A stretch of DNA of 64,000 nucleotides from Flavitalea plasmicola (GCF_030546645.1 NZ_JAUOTO010000007.1:496001-560000), one strand, 5' to 3'; positions 8,902 through 16,756 are shown, counted from the first letter of the stretch. Notes: a model not told the origin generated them from the letters alone. Made by a program: numbers and translations.

Positions 8902-10104
8902 ATGCGTAATTACCTGTACATTATCGCACTAGGCATTATTATGCCCATTTTTTCCTCCGCCCAGACAAAGCTTAGGATCGCTGTCATCGGTTCTTCCACC
9001 GCAGCAGGCACAGGCGCCTCTCCGGCCGATAGTTCCTGGGTCAACCGCTTTAAAGCCTATTGTAAGTCCCTGGGCAGGCTGGACTCCCTGGACAACCGCG
9101 CCCTGGGAGGAACAACTACTTTCAATGGATTGCCTGGCGCCGCCGACACGACCCGTAACATCACCCATGCAGTGAACTTTAATCCGGACATCGTTCTCAT
9201 CAGCTACCCGACCAATGATGCCGTAGCCGACATTCCATTGTCGACGTATCTCGCCAATCTCCGTACGATGTACAACATCGTGGTAGCCGCCGGTAAAAAA
9301 TGTTATGTGTGCTCCACCCAGCCCCGGAACCTTTCCAACCACGGGCAACAGCTCACGCTGCAAATAGGAAAAGACTCCATCCTGGCTGAATTTCCCGGTC
9401 ATAGTTTTGATTTCTTCGATCCGCTGGTAGCCCCGAGTTCATTGGACATTAACCCGATCTATACACCCGATGGCATTCATCCCAACAATGCCGGTCACCG
9501 CCTGCTTTACCAGGTGGTCCTGAGCGCGAATATCCTGCCGCCGATCCCGCCGCTGGCCCTCTTATTCGAAAGCTTCGCCGGCCACCGGACAAAACAAGGC
9601 ATCGAGCTGGACTGGAAAGCCGCCGCCCAGGGCAGCACGGAAGATTTCATCGTACAACGGAGCGAGGACGGATCGCCCTACCGTGATATCGACGATCAAA
9701 AAGCAGTGCCCTCCGCACCCGCACAGGAATATTCCTTTACGGACAAGGTCCCGCTGGCCACCCGGGCTTTCTATCGGCTGAAGATCGTGGTCGATGGAAC
9801 GCCCGCCTTCTCAAATGTTGTCCTTTTTGATCCCGACCATAAAAAATTCGGCATTCAACGTTTTTACACCCGGGATGGATACAGCAGCGTCAACGCCGAG
9901 ATCAGCCTTCCAAAAGACCAGGTGATCCTGCTCACCATTCTCAGCGCCACCGGCCGGCCCGTGAAGCAACAGTCCTACACGTGCAGGGCGCCCTCGGCCA
10001 TGCTCACGGCCTACTTACCGCCGCTCGCCGCCGGCGTTTACTTCCTGAAGATCTCCACGGCCGACGGAGACCAGATCGTACAGTCTTTTGCCTTCCGACC
10101 GTGA
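8902..10104 (+). CDS. Secreted SGNH/GDSL hydrolase with type IX secretion C-terminal domain
   Basis: A predicted secreted esterase or acylhydrolase of 400 residues. A signal peptide (MRNYLYIIALGIIMPIFSSA) leads into the SGNH domain: block I AVIGSSTAAGTGA with the nucleophile serine, block II glycine in ALGGTTT, block III asparagine in PTNDA, and block V DGIHPN with the catalytic Asp and His. After about residue 225 comes a beta-rich segment, and the last 80 residues (EISLPKDQVILLTILSATG ... GVYFLKIST) look like a T9SS type A sorting domain, which predicts export across the outer membrane. The substrate is unknown. It is divergent from marR. Confidence 0.82.
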   Translation: MRNYLYIIALGIIMPIFSSAQTKLRIAVIGSSTAAGTGASPADSSWVNRFKAYCKSLGRLDSLDNRALGGTTTFNGLPGAADTTRNITHAVNFNPDIVLISYPTNDAVADIPLSTYLANLRTMYNIVVAAGKKCYVCSTQPRNLSNHGQQLTLQIGKDSILAEFPGHSFDFFDPLVAPSSLDINPIYTPDGIHPNNAGHRLLYQVVLSANILPPIPPLALLFESFAGHRTKQGIELDWKAAAQGSTEDFIVQRSEDGSPYRDIDDQKAVPSAPAQEYSFTDKVPLATRAFYRLKIVVDGTPAFSNVVLFDPDHKKFGIQRFYTRDGYSSVNAEISLPKDQVILLTILSATGRPVKQQSYTCRAPSAMLTAYLPPLAAGVYFLKISTADGDQIVQSFAFRP

Positions 10105-10151
10105 GCATTTCATTACAAGTATGTAGATTTAACCCGCAGTAACGGTTAAAT

Positions 10152-10964
10152 ATGCATACCTCATTTATCACATTCGGATCATCCAGGGTCAGCTATTCCC
10201 GGTGGGGCAACGGCCCTCAGGTGCTGCTCTGCTTTCACGGCTATGGCGAGTCGGCCGCCGGCTTCTCCTTTCTCGGAGAGGCGCTGGGCGATGCGTTCAC
10301 CGTCTTCGCCATCGATCTTCCCTTTCACGGCTCCACGGAATGGCAGAACGGGCTTTCTTTTACCATCGATGACCTGGTAACGCTCCTCACTGTCATGACG
10401 GCCGGCCAGCCGCTGTCCGCATCATGGTGGCTGATGGGCTATAGCATGGGCGGCCGCATCGCGCTCAGCCTGATGGAGAAAATGCCGGAAAAGATCCAGC
10501 GCCTCATCCTGGTGGCGCCGGATGGACTAAAGCTGAATTTCTGGTACTGGCTGGCCACACAAACAGGCCCGGGACGGCGGCTCTTCCGGTGGACCATCCA
10601 TCACCCCGGCTGGTTCCTGGCAACACTCCGCGCAGGCAATGCCCTTCGGCTGGTGAACCTCAGCATCTACAAGTTCGTCGTCTCCTATATCGGAGATGCA
10701 CAGGTGCGCAGGGACCTTTACAGCCGCTGGATCTCCCTCCACAGCTTCAGACCCCATATCGACACCGTTACAAGCTACATTCGCAGGCAGGAGTTGCCCG
10801 TACGATTGCTGTATGGCCGCTATGACCGTGTCATTCGGGTGGAGACAGGACGGCGTTTTTGTGCAGCCATCGCCCCCTTCTGCAAGCTGGAGGTGCTCGA
10901 CGTCGGCCATCGCCTGCTGCAGGCCCGGCACCTGGAGACGCTGCTTTCCCTCCTAAAAGAATAA
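10152..10964 (+). CDS. Alpha/beta hydrolase
   Basis: A 270-residue alpha/beta-fold hydrolase with the oxyanion motif LLCFHGYGESAAGF, the nucleophile elbow LMGYSMGGR (Ser), an acid-position loop LLYGRYDRVIRV and a late histidine in LDVGHRLLQ. This set matches a Ser-Asp-His triad. There is no signal peptide, so it is probably cytoplasmic. The substrate cannot be inferred. It starts 47 bp after the SGNH hydrolase and 50 bp before the glycosyltransferase on the same strand. Confidence 0.82.
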   Translation: MHTSFITFGSSRVSYSRWGNGPQVLLCFHGYGESAAGFSFLGEALGDAFTVFAIDLPFHGSTEWQNGLSFTIDDLVTLLTVMTAGQPLSASWWLMGYSMGGRIALSLMEKMPEKIQRLILVAPDGLKLNFWYWLATQTGPGRRLFRWTIHHPGWFLATLRAGNALRLVNLSIYKFVVSYIGDAQVRRDLYSRWISLHSFRPHIDTVTSYIRRQELPVRLLYGRYDRVIRVETGRRFCAAIAPFCKLEVLDVGHRLLQARHLETLLSLLKE

Positions 10965-11014
10965 GCCACCCATCCACCTAAGGACAAGTTCGCCTATATT
11001 TACCCCCCGGTAAC

Positions 11015-12181
11015 ATGTTTGTCCTCACCATCATATCCCTGCTGCTGCTAACCCTTTACGGTGGGCTGATCCTGTGGTACCGCCAGGCATGGAGCACCAC
11101 GCCCCAATGGTCGCCGCCGGCCACGGCAAAGCCCCCGCAGACCCGTATCACCGTGCTGGTGCCCGCCCGCAATGAAGAAAAGAATATCCTCACGTGCCTC
11201 CAGTCCCTTTCCCTCCAATCCTACCCCCGCCACCTGTTTGACGTCATTGTCATCGACGATCATTCTGCGGATAGCACCGCGCGGCTGGTAAAGGAATTTG
11301 CCGCCACCGCACCCTTTTCACTCACCTGCCGCTCGCTCTCAGACCATACGGGTCCTGTCCTTGCCTATAAAAAGTTCGCCATCGAGACCGGCGTCCTCGC
11401 CGCCAGGGGCAGCCTCATCGTCACCACCGACGCCGATTGCTGGTTCACCCCCGACTGGCTGAAGACGATCGCCGCTTATCACGAGGCCACCGGCGCAAAA
11501 TTCATAGCCGCTCCCGTCCGCATCGCATACCAGCGCAGCGGCAGGAGCCATTCCGGCTTCCTGTTCCTCCTGCAAACCCTCGACTTCATTACCCTCCAGG
11601 GTATCACCGCAGCCTCCGTGGCCCGCCGGTTCCATTCCATGTGCAATGGCGCCAACCTGGCCTATGAGAAAAAAGCTTTTGAAGAGGTGGAAGGTTTCAG
11701 GGACATCGATCGGCTGCCCTCCGGAGATGATATGCTGTTGATGCATAAGATCTACCTGCGGCATCCTGACAAGGTCTTCTTCCTGAAAAGCCGACCCGCC
11801 ATCGTGTCCACCCAGCCGGAACGAAGCTGGAAAGGCTTCGTCAACCAACGCATCCGCTGGGCAAGCAAAGCCGCCAGCTATGACGACCGGCGGATCTTCT
11901 GGGTGCTGTTGCTGGTGTACCTGATCAACCTGCTTTTCCCTGTCCTCCTGCTGGCCGCCTGGTGGAATACCTGGTATCTATGGCTGCTGCTGCTGCTGGG
12001 CCTGGTAAAGACTTTTCTTGAATACCCTTTCGTCCGCTCCGTCGCAGGCTTCTTCGGACAACAGCGCCTGATGGTCTATTTCCCGGCCTTGCAGCCATTC
12101 CACATAGCCTATACTGTTATCATCGGGTGGCTGGGCCAGTTTGGCAGCTATAAATGGAAAGACCGAAAAGTAAAGAAATGA
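11015..12181 (+). CDS. Membrane-bound glycosyltransferase family 2
   Basis: A 388-residue protein with one N-terminal helix (VLTIISLLLLTLYGGLIL), a GT2 catalytic domain, and two to three C-terminal helices (FWVLLLVYLINLLFPVLLLA and following). The catalytic domain shows TVLVPARNEEKNI, VIVIDDHSADSTARL, the metal-binding TTDADCWF and the QRIRWASK motif, a QxxRW-type site of processive or polymer-linked GT2 enzymes. The chemistry probably takes place on the cytoplasmic face with a lipid or glycan acceptor. Its stop codon overlaps the ABC permease start (ATGA, 12178-12181), so the two are translationally coupled. Confidence 0.85.
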   Translation: MFVLTIISLLLLTLYGGLILWYRQAWSTTPQWSPPATAKPPQTRITVLVPARNEEKNILTCLQSLSLQSYPRHLFDVIVIDDHSADSTARLVKEFAATAPFSLTCRSLSDHTGPVLAYKKFAIETGVLAARGSLIVTTDADCWFTPDWLKTIAAYHEATGAKFIAAPVRIAYQRSGRSHSGFLFLLQTLDFITLQGITAASVARRFHSMCNGANLAYEKKAFEEVEGFRDIDRLPSGDDMLLMHKIYLRHPDKVFFLKSRPAIVSTQPERSWKGFVNQRIRWASKAASYDDRRIFWVLLLVYLINLLFPVLLLAAWWNTWYLWLLLLLGLVKTFLEYPFVRSVAGFFGQQRLMVYFPALQPFHIAYTVIIGWLGQFGSYKWKDRKVKK

Positions 12182-13269
12182 GTGCTAATCGAAATACCTG
12201 GCGCCGCCTGCTCCGCAACAAAGGCGCTATTTTTGGACTGATCATCATCGGTGCCGCCCTTGTCGTGGCGGTCACTGCCTATTTCATCGCCCCTGACTCC
12301 TCTCCCGATGCCAATCGTATGATCGTCGAGATAGGTGGACGCAAACCAGGCTTCCAACAACAATTCCTGCGGCTGCCAAAGGACAGGAGACAGTCTCCCC
12401 CTTCTTTTTTTCAACAGCTGCTCTCCGGCGAGGCGGACCGATATTACTACATCCCCATCAACAGCTACACCGCCCAATCGGACAGCCTCGTGGTGCAGAA
12501 ATACGTGGACGAAGGCGTGGAAGAAAGAATAAGCTTCCCCATGAGCATCATCAGGATCAACAGCGCTCCTTTCCGCAACCCTTACAACGTGGAAACCCGC
12601 ACCTTTCTCCTCGGCACGGATAAGTATGGCCGTGATATTTTAAGCAGGTTGCTCGTTGGCGTCCGGGTAAGCCTCGCCGTAGGACTGGTCACGGTATTGA
12701 TCTCACTCAGCGTCGGCGTGCTGCTGGGCGCCCTGGCAGGCTATTTCCGGGGTAAGGTGGACGAGACCATCCTCTGGCTGATCAATGTCATCTGGAGCAT
12801 CCCCACACTGCTGCTGGTCTTTGCCATCACGCTGATGCTGGGGAAAGGATTCTGGCAGGTGTTCATCGCCATTGGACTGACACTCTGGGTAAATGTGGCC
12901 AGGATCATCCGGGGCCAGGTGCTGGCCGTCAGAGAAAGAGAATTTGTAGAAGCCGCCCGCGCCCTGGGCTATTCCCACAGCCGCATACTCTTTCTTCATA
13001 TCCTGCCCAATGTCATGGGACCCGTTTGGGTCGTATGTGCCTCCAATTTCGCCTCCGCCATCGTCATCGAAGCCGGCCTGAGCTTCTTAGGCGTAGGCGT
13101 ACAGCCCCCTCAACCCAGCTGGGGACTGATGATCAAGGAGAATTATAATTTCATCATCACCCATAACCCCATGCTGGCGCTGGCGCCGGGACTGGCTATC
13201 ATGCTGCTGGTGCTGGCATTCAACCTCCTGGGAAATGGACTGCGCGACGCGCTGGATGTAAGGACCTAA
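12178..13269 (+). CDS. Peptide-type ABC transporter permease (DppC/OppC family)
   Basis: An inner-membrane permease subunit of 363 residues. The N-terminus has a cytoplasmic RRLLRNKGAIFGLIII segment with the first helix, then an unusually long periplasmic stretch of roughly 110 residues, then KYGRDILSRLLVGVRVSLAVG and a BPD_transp domain with the EAA loop EAARALGYSHSRILFLHILPN, which contacts the ATPase. The start is set by the ATGA overlap with the glycosyltransferase stop; an ATG at 12154 is less likely. No ATPase, partner permease or binding protein is nearby, so the rest of the transporter must lie elsewhere. The 3' end overlaps the convergent lipoprotein gene by 4 bp. Confidence 0.86.
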   Translation: MSANRNTWRRLLRNKGAIFGLIIIGAALVVAVTAYFIAPDSSPDANRMIVEIGGRKPGFQQQFLRLPKDRRQSPPSFFQQLLSGEADRYYYIPINSYTAQSDSLVVQKYVDEGVEERISFPMSIIRINSAPFRNPYNVETRTFLLGTDKYGRDILSRLLVGVRVSLAVGLVTVLISLSVGVLLGALAGYFRGKVDETILWLINVIWSIPTLLLVFAITLMLGKGFWQVFIAIGLTLWVNVARIIRGQVLAVREREFVEAARALGYSHSRILFLHILPNVMGPVWVVCASNFASAIVIEAGLSFLGVGVQPPQPSWGLMIKENYNFIITHNPMLALAPGLAIMLLVLAFNLLGNGLRDALDVRT

Positions 13270-13676
13270 CCTTTTTGTGTAAATCGATAGCTGCCCGTCC
13301 ACGTATTGGAAGGCGTACTGTTGGATTTCACCGTGACGGTAACAACATTCAGGTCGCCCAGGGCCTGACCCGTAATGGTAAAATCATTGGAGGCCGTCGT
13401 CGTACTCTTCGAGGTGGAAAAGAAAGTGGTGGAGCTGCCGTCCTTTGCTGCTGCAACGGAAATAGTAACGCCAGCCGCAGGCATCGTGGATGTAATGGTT
13501 ACATTCAGGTTGAAGGGCGCCAGGGCAGGAGCCACAACAGTGCCGTTTGCCGGGTTCATGGTCACTGCCAGGGTAGCTTCAGGGGTGCTTTTACCGCCGC
13601 CACAGCCCCATACCATGGGGACCAGCGCAATGATCAGTAAGGCCAGTATGCCTTTTGAGGCAAATCGTTGCTTCAT
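13266..13676 (-). CDS. Small predicted lipoprotein
   Basis: A 136-residue protein from the ATG at 13676, with a signal peptide and lipobox-like VPMVWGC followed by glycines, so the mature protein would be anchored by Cys. The rest is rich in Thr, Ser and Val with beta-strand character (LAVTMNPANGTVVAPALAPF, VTVTVKSNSTPSNTW), suggesting a single immunoglobulin-like fold. No family was recognised. It follows the Lrp gene by 32 bp on the same strand. Confidence 0.65.
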   Translation of the reverse strand: MKQRFASKGILALLIIALVPMVWGCGGGKSTPEATLAVTMNPANGTVVAPALAPFNLNVTITSTMPAAGVTISVAAAKDGSSTTFFSTSKSTTTASNDFTITGQALGDLNVVTVTVKSNSTPSNTWTGSYRFTQKG

Positions 13677-13708
13677 AAGTGAATCGTATTGATCAGACAA
13701 TTTAACGA

Positions 13709-14179
13709 CTATTCTTTAAAGACCTGTACATTCCGGCTAAAACTTTCGTCGAGGGAAATAAAGGTCTCCGTACGTTCGATACCCTTGATCTTCTGCAGCT
13801 CATCATGCAGCACATAACGCAGCTGGTTGATATCCTTACAGGCGATCTCCGCAAACATGCTGTAATTCCCCGTCGTGTAGTTCAACCGCACGATCTCCGG
13901 TATCTTTTGCAGTTCCCGGGCAACACTGTCATATAAAGAACTCTTTTCCAGGTAGATCCCAATAAAGGCGATGACATCGTACCCCAATTGTTTCAGATCT
14001 ACATGTAATTTTGTACCTTTAACGACAGCCAGCTCCTGTAATTTCTTGATCCGTACATGGATTGTACCTCCCGAAACGAATAGTTTTTTGCCTAATTCCG
14101 CATAGGAGATTTCCGCATTGTCCATCATTTCATGGATTATCTGCAAATCCAATTTGTCGAGATTCAATTTTACCGCCAT
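13709..14179 (-). CDS. Lrp/AsnC-family transcriptional regulator
   Basis: A 156-residue regulator with an N-terminal helix-turn-helix (LDKLDLQIIHEMMDNAEISYAELGKKLFVSGGTIHVRIKKL) and a C-terminal RAM (ligand-binding) domain containing VDLKQLGYDVIAFIGI and TGNYSMFAEIACKDINQL. Family members form octamers and respond to amino acids. The 147-bp gap upstream to the tRNA-like locus is very AT-rich and should contain its promoter, but no clear -7 box was found. It is probably co-transcribed with the small lipoprotein. Confidence 0.92.
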   Translation of the reverse strand: MAVKLNLDKLDLQIIHEMMDNAEISYAELGKKLFVSGGTIHVRIKKLQELAVVKGTKLHVDLKQLGYDVIAFIGIYLEKSSLYDSVARELQKIPEIVRLNYTTGNYSMFAEIACKDINQLRYVLHDELQKIKGIERTETFISLDESFSRNVQVFKE

Positions 14180-14326
14180 CTTGAATAGTGTTTTTAAATT
14201 TTCTCTACAGCAGAATGCAAATATTTGAATAATTTTGAAAACACAAAAATTTTTATTGAAAAAACACGAAAAATTGGCCTATTTCTTTAATTTTACATCA
14301 AAGCAGCTCTTTTTAGAAGCCGATAC

Positions 14327-14500
14327 TGTGGGATGATGGAATCTTTGGCAGACATGCCCTCTTGTCTCGGGGGTGGAGAATCGGGATAAACATAGTGTAA
14401 TGCCGGATCTGGCTCACGCCGGGTTCGACTGGGGTTGACCACCACAGATTGCGCTACAGCTAACCGCTCCGTGGAGGTTCGAGTCCTCCTCCTACAGCCA
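14327..14500 (+). ncRNA. tRNA-like RNA with 99-nt variable domain, copy 1
   Basis: The ends form a tRNA body. The acceptor stem is TGTGGGA (14327-14333) with TCCTACA (14490-14496), then discriminator G and an encoded CCA. U8-G9 are followed by a Leu/Ser-like D-arm (ATG, a loop ending in TTGGCAGA, CAT). The anticodon-like arm is CCCTC / GGGGG with loop TTGTCTC (GUC at 34-36, U33 present, but U37 instead of a purine). The T-arm is GGAGG-TTCGAGT-CCTCC. Between anticodon arm and T-arm lie 99 nt (14374-14472) instead of 4-24. They close with GGAG / CTCC and contain a 9-bp helix, 14393-14401 with 14448-14456, plus two hairpins. An aspartate identity is not claimed. Confidence 0.72.
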
Positions 14501-14502
14501 CC

Positions 14503-14520
14503 GGACCCTCTGCAGGGTCC
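14503..14520 (+). other. Perfect hairpin between the two tRNA-like RNAs
   Basis: GGACCCT-CTGC-AGGGTCC is a perfect 7-bp stem with a 4-nt loop, placed 2 nt after the encoded CCA of copy 1 and 13 nt before copy 2. There is no U run, so it is more likely a processing signal or spacer structure than a terminator. Confidence 0.5.
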
Positions 14521-14533
14521 ACCAATATCACAA

Positions 14534-14702
14534 TGTGGAGTGATGAAACTTGGCAGACATGCCCTCTTGTCTCGGGGGTGGGGATCCAGGATAAACATAG
14601 TGTAATGCCGGGTCCGGCTTCCACCGGATTCGACTGGGGTTGACCACCACAGATTGCGCTACGGCTAACTGCCCCGTGGAGGTTCGAATCCTCCCTCTAC
14701 AG
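14534..14702 (+). ncRNA. tRNA-like RNA with 99-nt variable domain, copy 2
   Basis: A diverged second copy. The acceptor stem is TGTGGAG (14534-14540) with CTCTACA (14695-14701): against copy 1, positions 6-7 changed from GA to AG while the partner changed from TC to CT, a double compensatory change. The variable-domain closing stem is GGGG / CCCC where copy 1 has GGAG / CTCC. An internal hairpin is GCCG-CGGC where copy 1 has GCCG-TGGC. D-arm (ATG/CAT), anticodon-like arm and T-arm (GGAGG-TTCGAAT-CCTCC) are kept, and the insert is again exactly 99 nt. The 3' end reads G-CA, so CCA is not encoded. A terminator follows. Confidence 0.72.
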
Positions 14703-14710
14703 CAAACTTT

Positions 14711-14828
14711 AATCGATAGCCCCGCCTGAAAAGGCGGGGATTTTTCATTCCGGGAGCTGGGTGAGCTCGCTCACCAAAGCGGACGGGATGAAAAATCTCC
14801 AGGCGCGCCAGCGCCTGGGCTATCGATT
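14711..14828. repeat. Cloverleaf-like palindromic element
   Basis: Nested inverted repeats fold the whole segment. A perfect outer stem joins AATCGATAGCCC (14711-14722) and GGGCTATCGATT (14817-14828). Hairpin 1 is 14720-14739. A long arm pairs 14739-14752 with 14784-14797 (one mismatch) and is capped by GGTGAGC-TC-GCTCACC (14760-14775). Hairpin 2 is CCAGGCGC-GCCA-GCGCCTGG (14799-14818). Such multi-arm palindromes resemble REP or MITE-type elements. No coding capacity is seen. The rest of the gap to the sigma gene (14829-15023) is AT-rich with no other feature recognised. Confidence 0.7.
14720..14745 (+). terminator. Rho-independent terminator of the tRNA-like transcript
   Basis: CCCCGCC (14720-14726) pairs with GGCGGGG (14733-14739) around the loop TGAAAA and is followed by ATTTTT. 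It lies 17 nt after the end of copy 2, which shows the tRNA-like pair is read on the plus strand. It is also hairpin 1 of the palindromic element. Confidence 0.75.
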
Positions 14829-15023
14829 GACGTTTAGCCTCCCCCCTAAGAGGATCGCCGAAGGCAATCCTCCCTTGCCCAAACACATTAACATCCCCTC
14901 CACGCACATAATCAAATTTCTCCATATCTTAGCCAAACCATATCCCACATACACTCTTAATATAAACATAACCAAACACGATTGCGAGATCCGGACATTT
15001 GACCAGAACTTTGCGCCACTGCT

Positions 15024-15542
15024 ATGACCCAGGTGAAAGAGATAATAGAAGGCAACAGATTAATCTACAGTAAAGTTTTTGAGGAATACCATCTTAAACT
15101 TTACCAGTACATATATAGATATACCCAATCCGCCTACCTCGCAGAAGAGACAGTCCAGCTTACCTTCGTCAAACTATGGGAAAAAAGAGAAGGTCTGTCA
15201 GAACAATACGACATCTCCACCCAACTGTTCAGGATCGCCAAAAGCACCCTCATCGACCTCCTTCGCAAGGAAAAGGTCCGGGAAACACAGGAACTTTCAG
15301 ATACGTTCATCGCGGGTCCTCAGGAGCATGAAAAGTACTCCTATAAAGAAGAGCTCCAGCATGTCCTTTCCGCTATAGAACAGCTGCCCGCCCAAAGCAG
15401 GCAGGTATTTAAATTAAGCCGCCTCGGCGACCTTTCCCACAAAGAGATCAGCGCGCACCTTTCCATCTCTCCCAAAACCATTGAAGGCCACATCACCAGG
15501 GCGCTGAAATACCTCAGGAAAGGCCTCATTTCCCTTTTTTAA
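15024..15542 (+). CDS. ECF-type RNA polymerase sigma factor
   Basis: A 172-residue sigma-70 family protein of the Bacteroidota ECF type. Region 2 is visible in YHLKLYQYIYRYTQSAYLAEETVQLTFVKLWEKRE, and region 4 in LPAQSRQVFKLSRLGDLSHKEISAHLSISPKTIEGHITRALKYL. It directs core polymerase to a small set of promoters, normally those of the adjacent uptake genes, and is held inactive by the FecR protein encoded 53 bp downstream. The cognate signal would come from the outer-membrane SusC-like receptor. Confidence 0.95.
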   Translation: MTQVKEIIEGNRLIYSKVFEEYHLKLYQYIYRYTQSAYLAEETVQLTFVKLWEKREGLSEQYDISTQLFRIAKSTLIDLLRKEKVRETQELSDTFIAGPQEHEKYSYKEELQHVLSAIEQLPAQSRQVFKLSRLGDLSHKEISAHLSISPKTIEGHITRALKYLRKGLISLF

Positions 15543-15595
15543 AAAAAATCTTCGCAGAGACCGGGGGATATTCCCCGCTCATACGAATACAATAT

Positions 15596-16651
15596 ATGAG
15601 CATCCCAGATCAATTGATAGAGCGTTTTTTCCAGGGCGGCTGCACCGAAGAAGAACGGCAGCAGGTACAGGCGTTTTTCAACGACAACCCTGAAAAGTTA
15701 GCGCAATACCTTACCGAAGACAGCTGGGAAGCTTTCACCCCCAATGCTCTCCACGAAGCGCCAACGGAAAAAATGCGCCAGGCCATCGAAGATGAGATTG
15801 GCAAAATGCCCACGCCGGTGAGAAGGATCGGGTATGGCTGGGTGGCAGCAGCCGCGGTCATTGCCCTGACCGCCCTCTTCTTCCTGCTTTATAAGAATAA
15901 AAGCGACAATACAAAGCCGGAGACCGCATGTGCAACCCCTCCTCCGGCAAAACCACAGCCCCTGCTGAAAGATATACGCAACACCTCGTCTAAAACAAAG
16001 GCCTTCTTCCTGCCCGATGGCAGCAAGGTGGAATTATCCGCCAACAGCACCCTCTCGTTCGACAGCGCGTTCATCAATGGCCAGAGAGACATATTCCTGG
16101 AGGGCACGGCCGTCTTCACAGTAAAGAAAGACAACGTAAGACCGTTTGTCGTTCATTCAAAAGATATCTCCACCACCGCCCTGGGCACCGTCTTCAGCGT
16201 CAGCGATAAAGGCGGCCTGTTTACCACAGTCCACCTGTTCAGCGGAAGGATCGTGATCAAAAAGGAAGAAGGAAAACGCGGCGGTTCATTCGGGAATATT
16301 TACCTGGTCCCCGGTCAGCAGCTGGTTATTAACAAAGAGGATTTTTCCGTGCAGATAAAGAACACCGTTCCCCTCCTGGTCGCTAAAGCTCCCGCAGCTC
16401 CCGTCCAGTCTTCGCCGCAGCAGATCCTGAATTTTACCAACCGTCCTTTGGAAGAGATTTTCTCTCTATTGCAAAAGGAATATAATGTTTCCATTTCTTT
16501 CGATCCGGCAACGTTGCAGAACATGACCTTTACGGGCAGCCTGAACAAGGACAAGGAATCGCTGGAATCATTCTTAAACACCCTTTGCGATCTTAATGAA
16601 CTATCCCTTAAAAAAATCAGCGACAACAGTTTCTCTATTCAGGTAAAATAA
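15596..16651 (+). CDS. FecR-family anti-sigma factor with C-terminal STN-like (DUF4974) domain
   Basis: A single-pass inner-membrane anti-sigma factor of 351 residues. The cytoplasmic N-terminal 80 residues (IERFFQGGCTEEERQQVQAFF) should bind the sigma factor. One helix (WVAAAAVIALTALFFLLY, about residues 82-99) follows. The periplasmic FecR domain includes FFLPDGSKVELSANSTLSFD and VHSKDISTTALGTVFSV. The last 80 residues (NFTNRPLEEIFSLLQKEYNV ... SLKKISDNSFSIQV) match the STN-like DUF4974 module. It sits between the sigma gene and susC and should relay receptor occupancy to the sigma factor. Confidence 0.93.
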   Translation: MSIPDQLIERFFQGGCTEEERQQVQAFFNDNPEKLAQYLTEDSWEAFTPNALHEAPTEKMRQAIEDEIGKMPTPVRRIGYGWVAAAAVIALTALFFLLYKNKSDNTKPETACATPPPAKPQPLLKDIRNTSSKTKAFFLPDGSKVELSANSTLSFDSAFINGQRDIFLEGTAVFTVKKDNVRPFVVHSKDISTTALGTVFSVSDKGGLFTTVHLFSGRIVIKKEEGKRGGSFGNIYLVPGQQLVINKEDFSVQIKNTVPLLVAKAPAAPVQSSPQQILNFTNRPLEEIFSLLQKEYNVSISFDPATLQNMTFTGSLNKDKESLESFLNTLCDLNELSLKKISDNSFSIQVK

Positions 16652-16756
16652 CCCAAACACATATTCAGATCGATGACAAAGCGCATTAAAATATGCGCAA
16701 GGCAGGCTATTGTTCCAACTTTAAAAAACCTAAACATTTAAAACAAACATCAGCTT

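Noticed and set aside
14327-14702. tmRNA
   Set aside because: The motif GGATTCGACTGGGG in the insert recalls the 5' region of tmRNA, but there is no tag reading frame with an ALAA-type end and the acceptor stem pairs differently. Two tandem copies would also be unexpected.
14327-14702. tRNA genes interrupted by group I introns
   Set aside because: Bacterial tRNA group I introns are longer than about 190 nt, lie in the anticodon loop and carry conserved core helices. The 99-nt insert lies after an intact anticodon stem and shows none of these.
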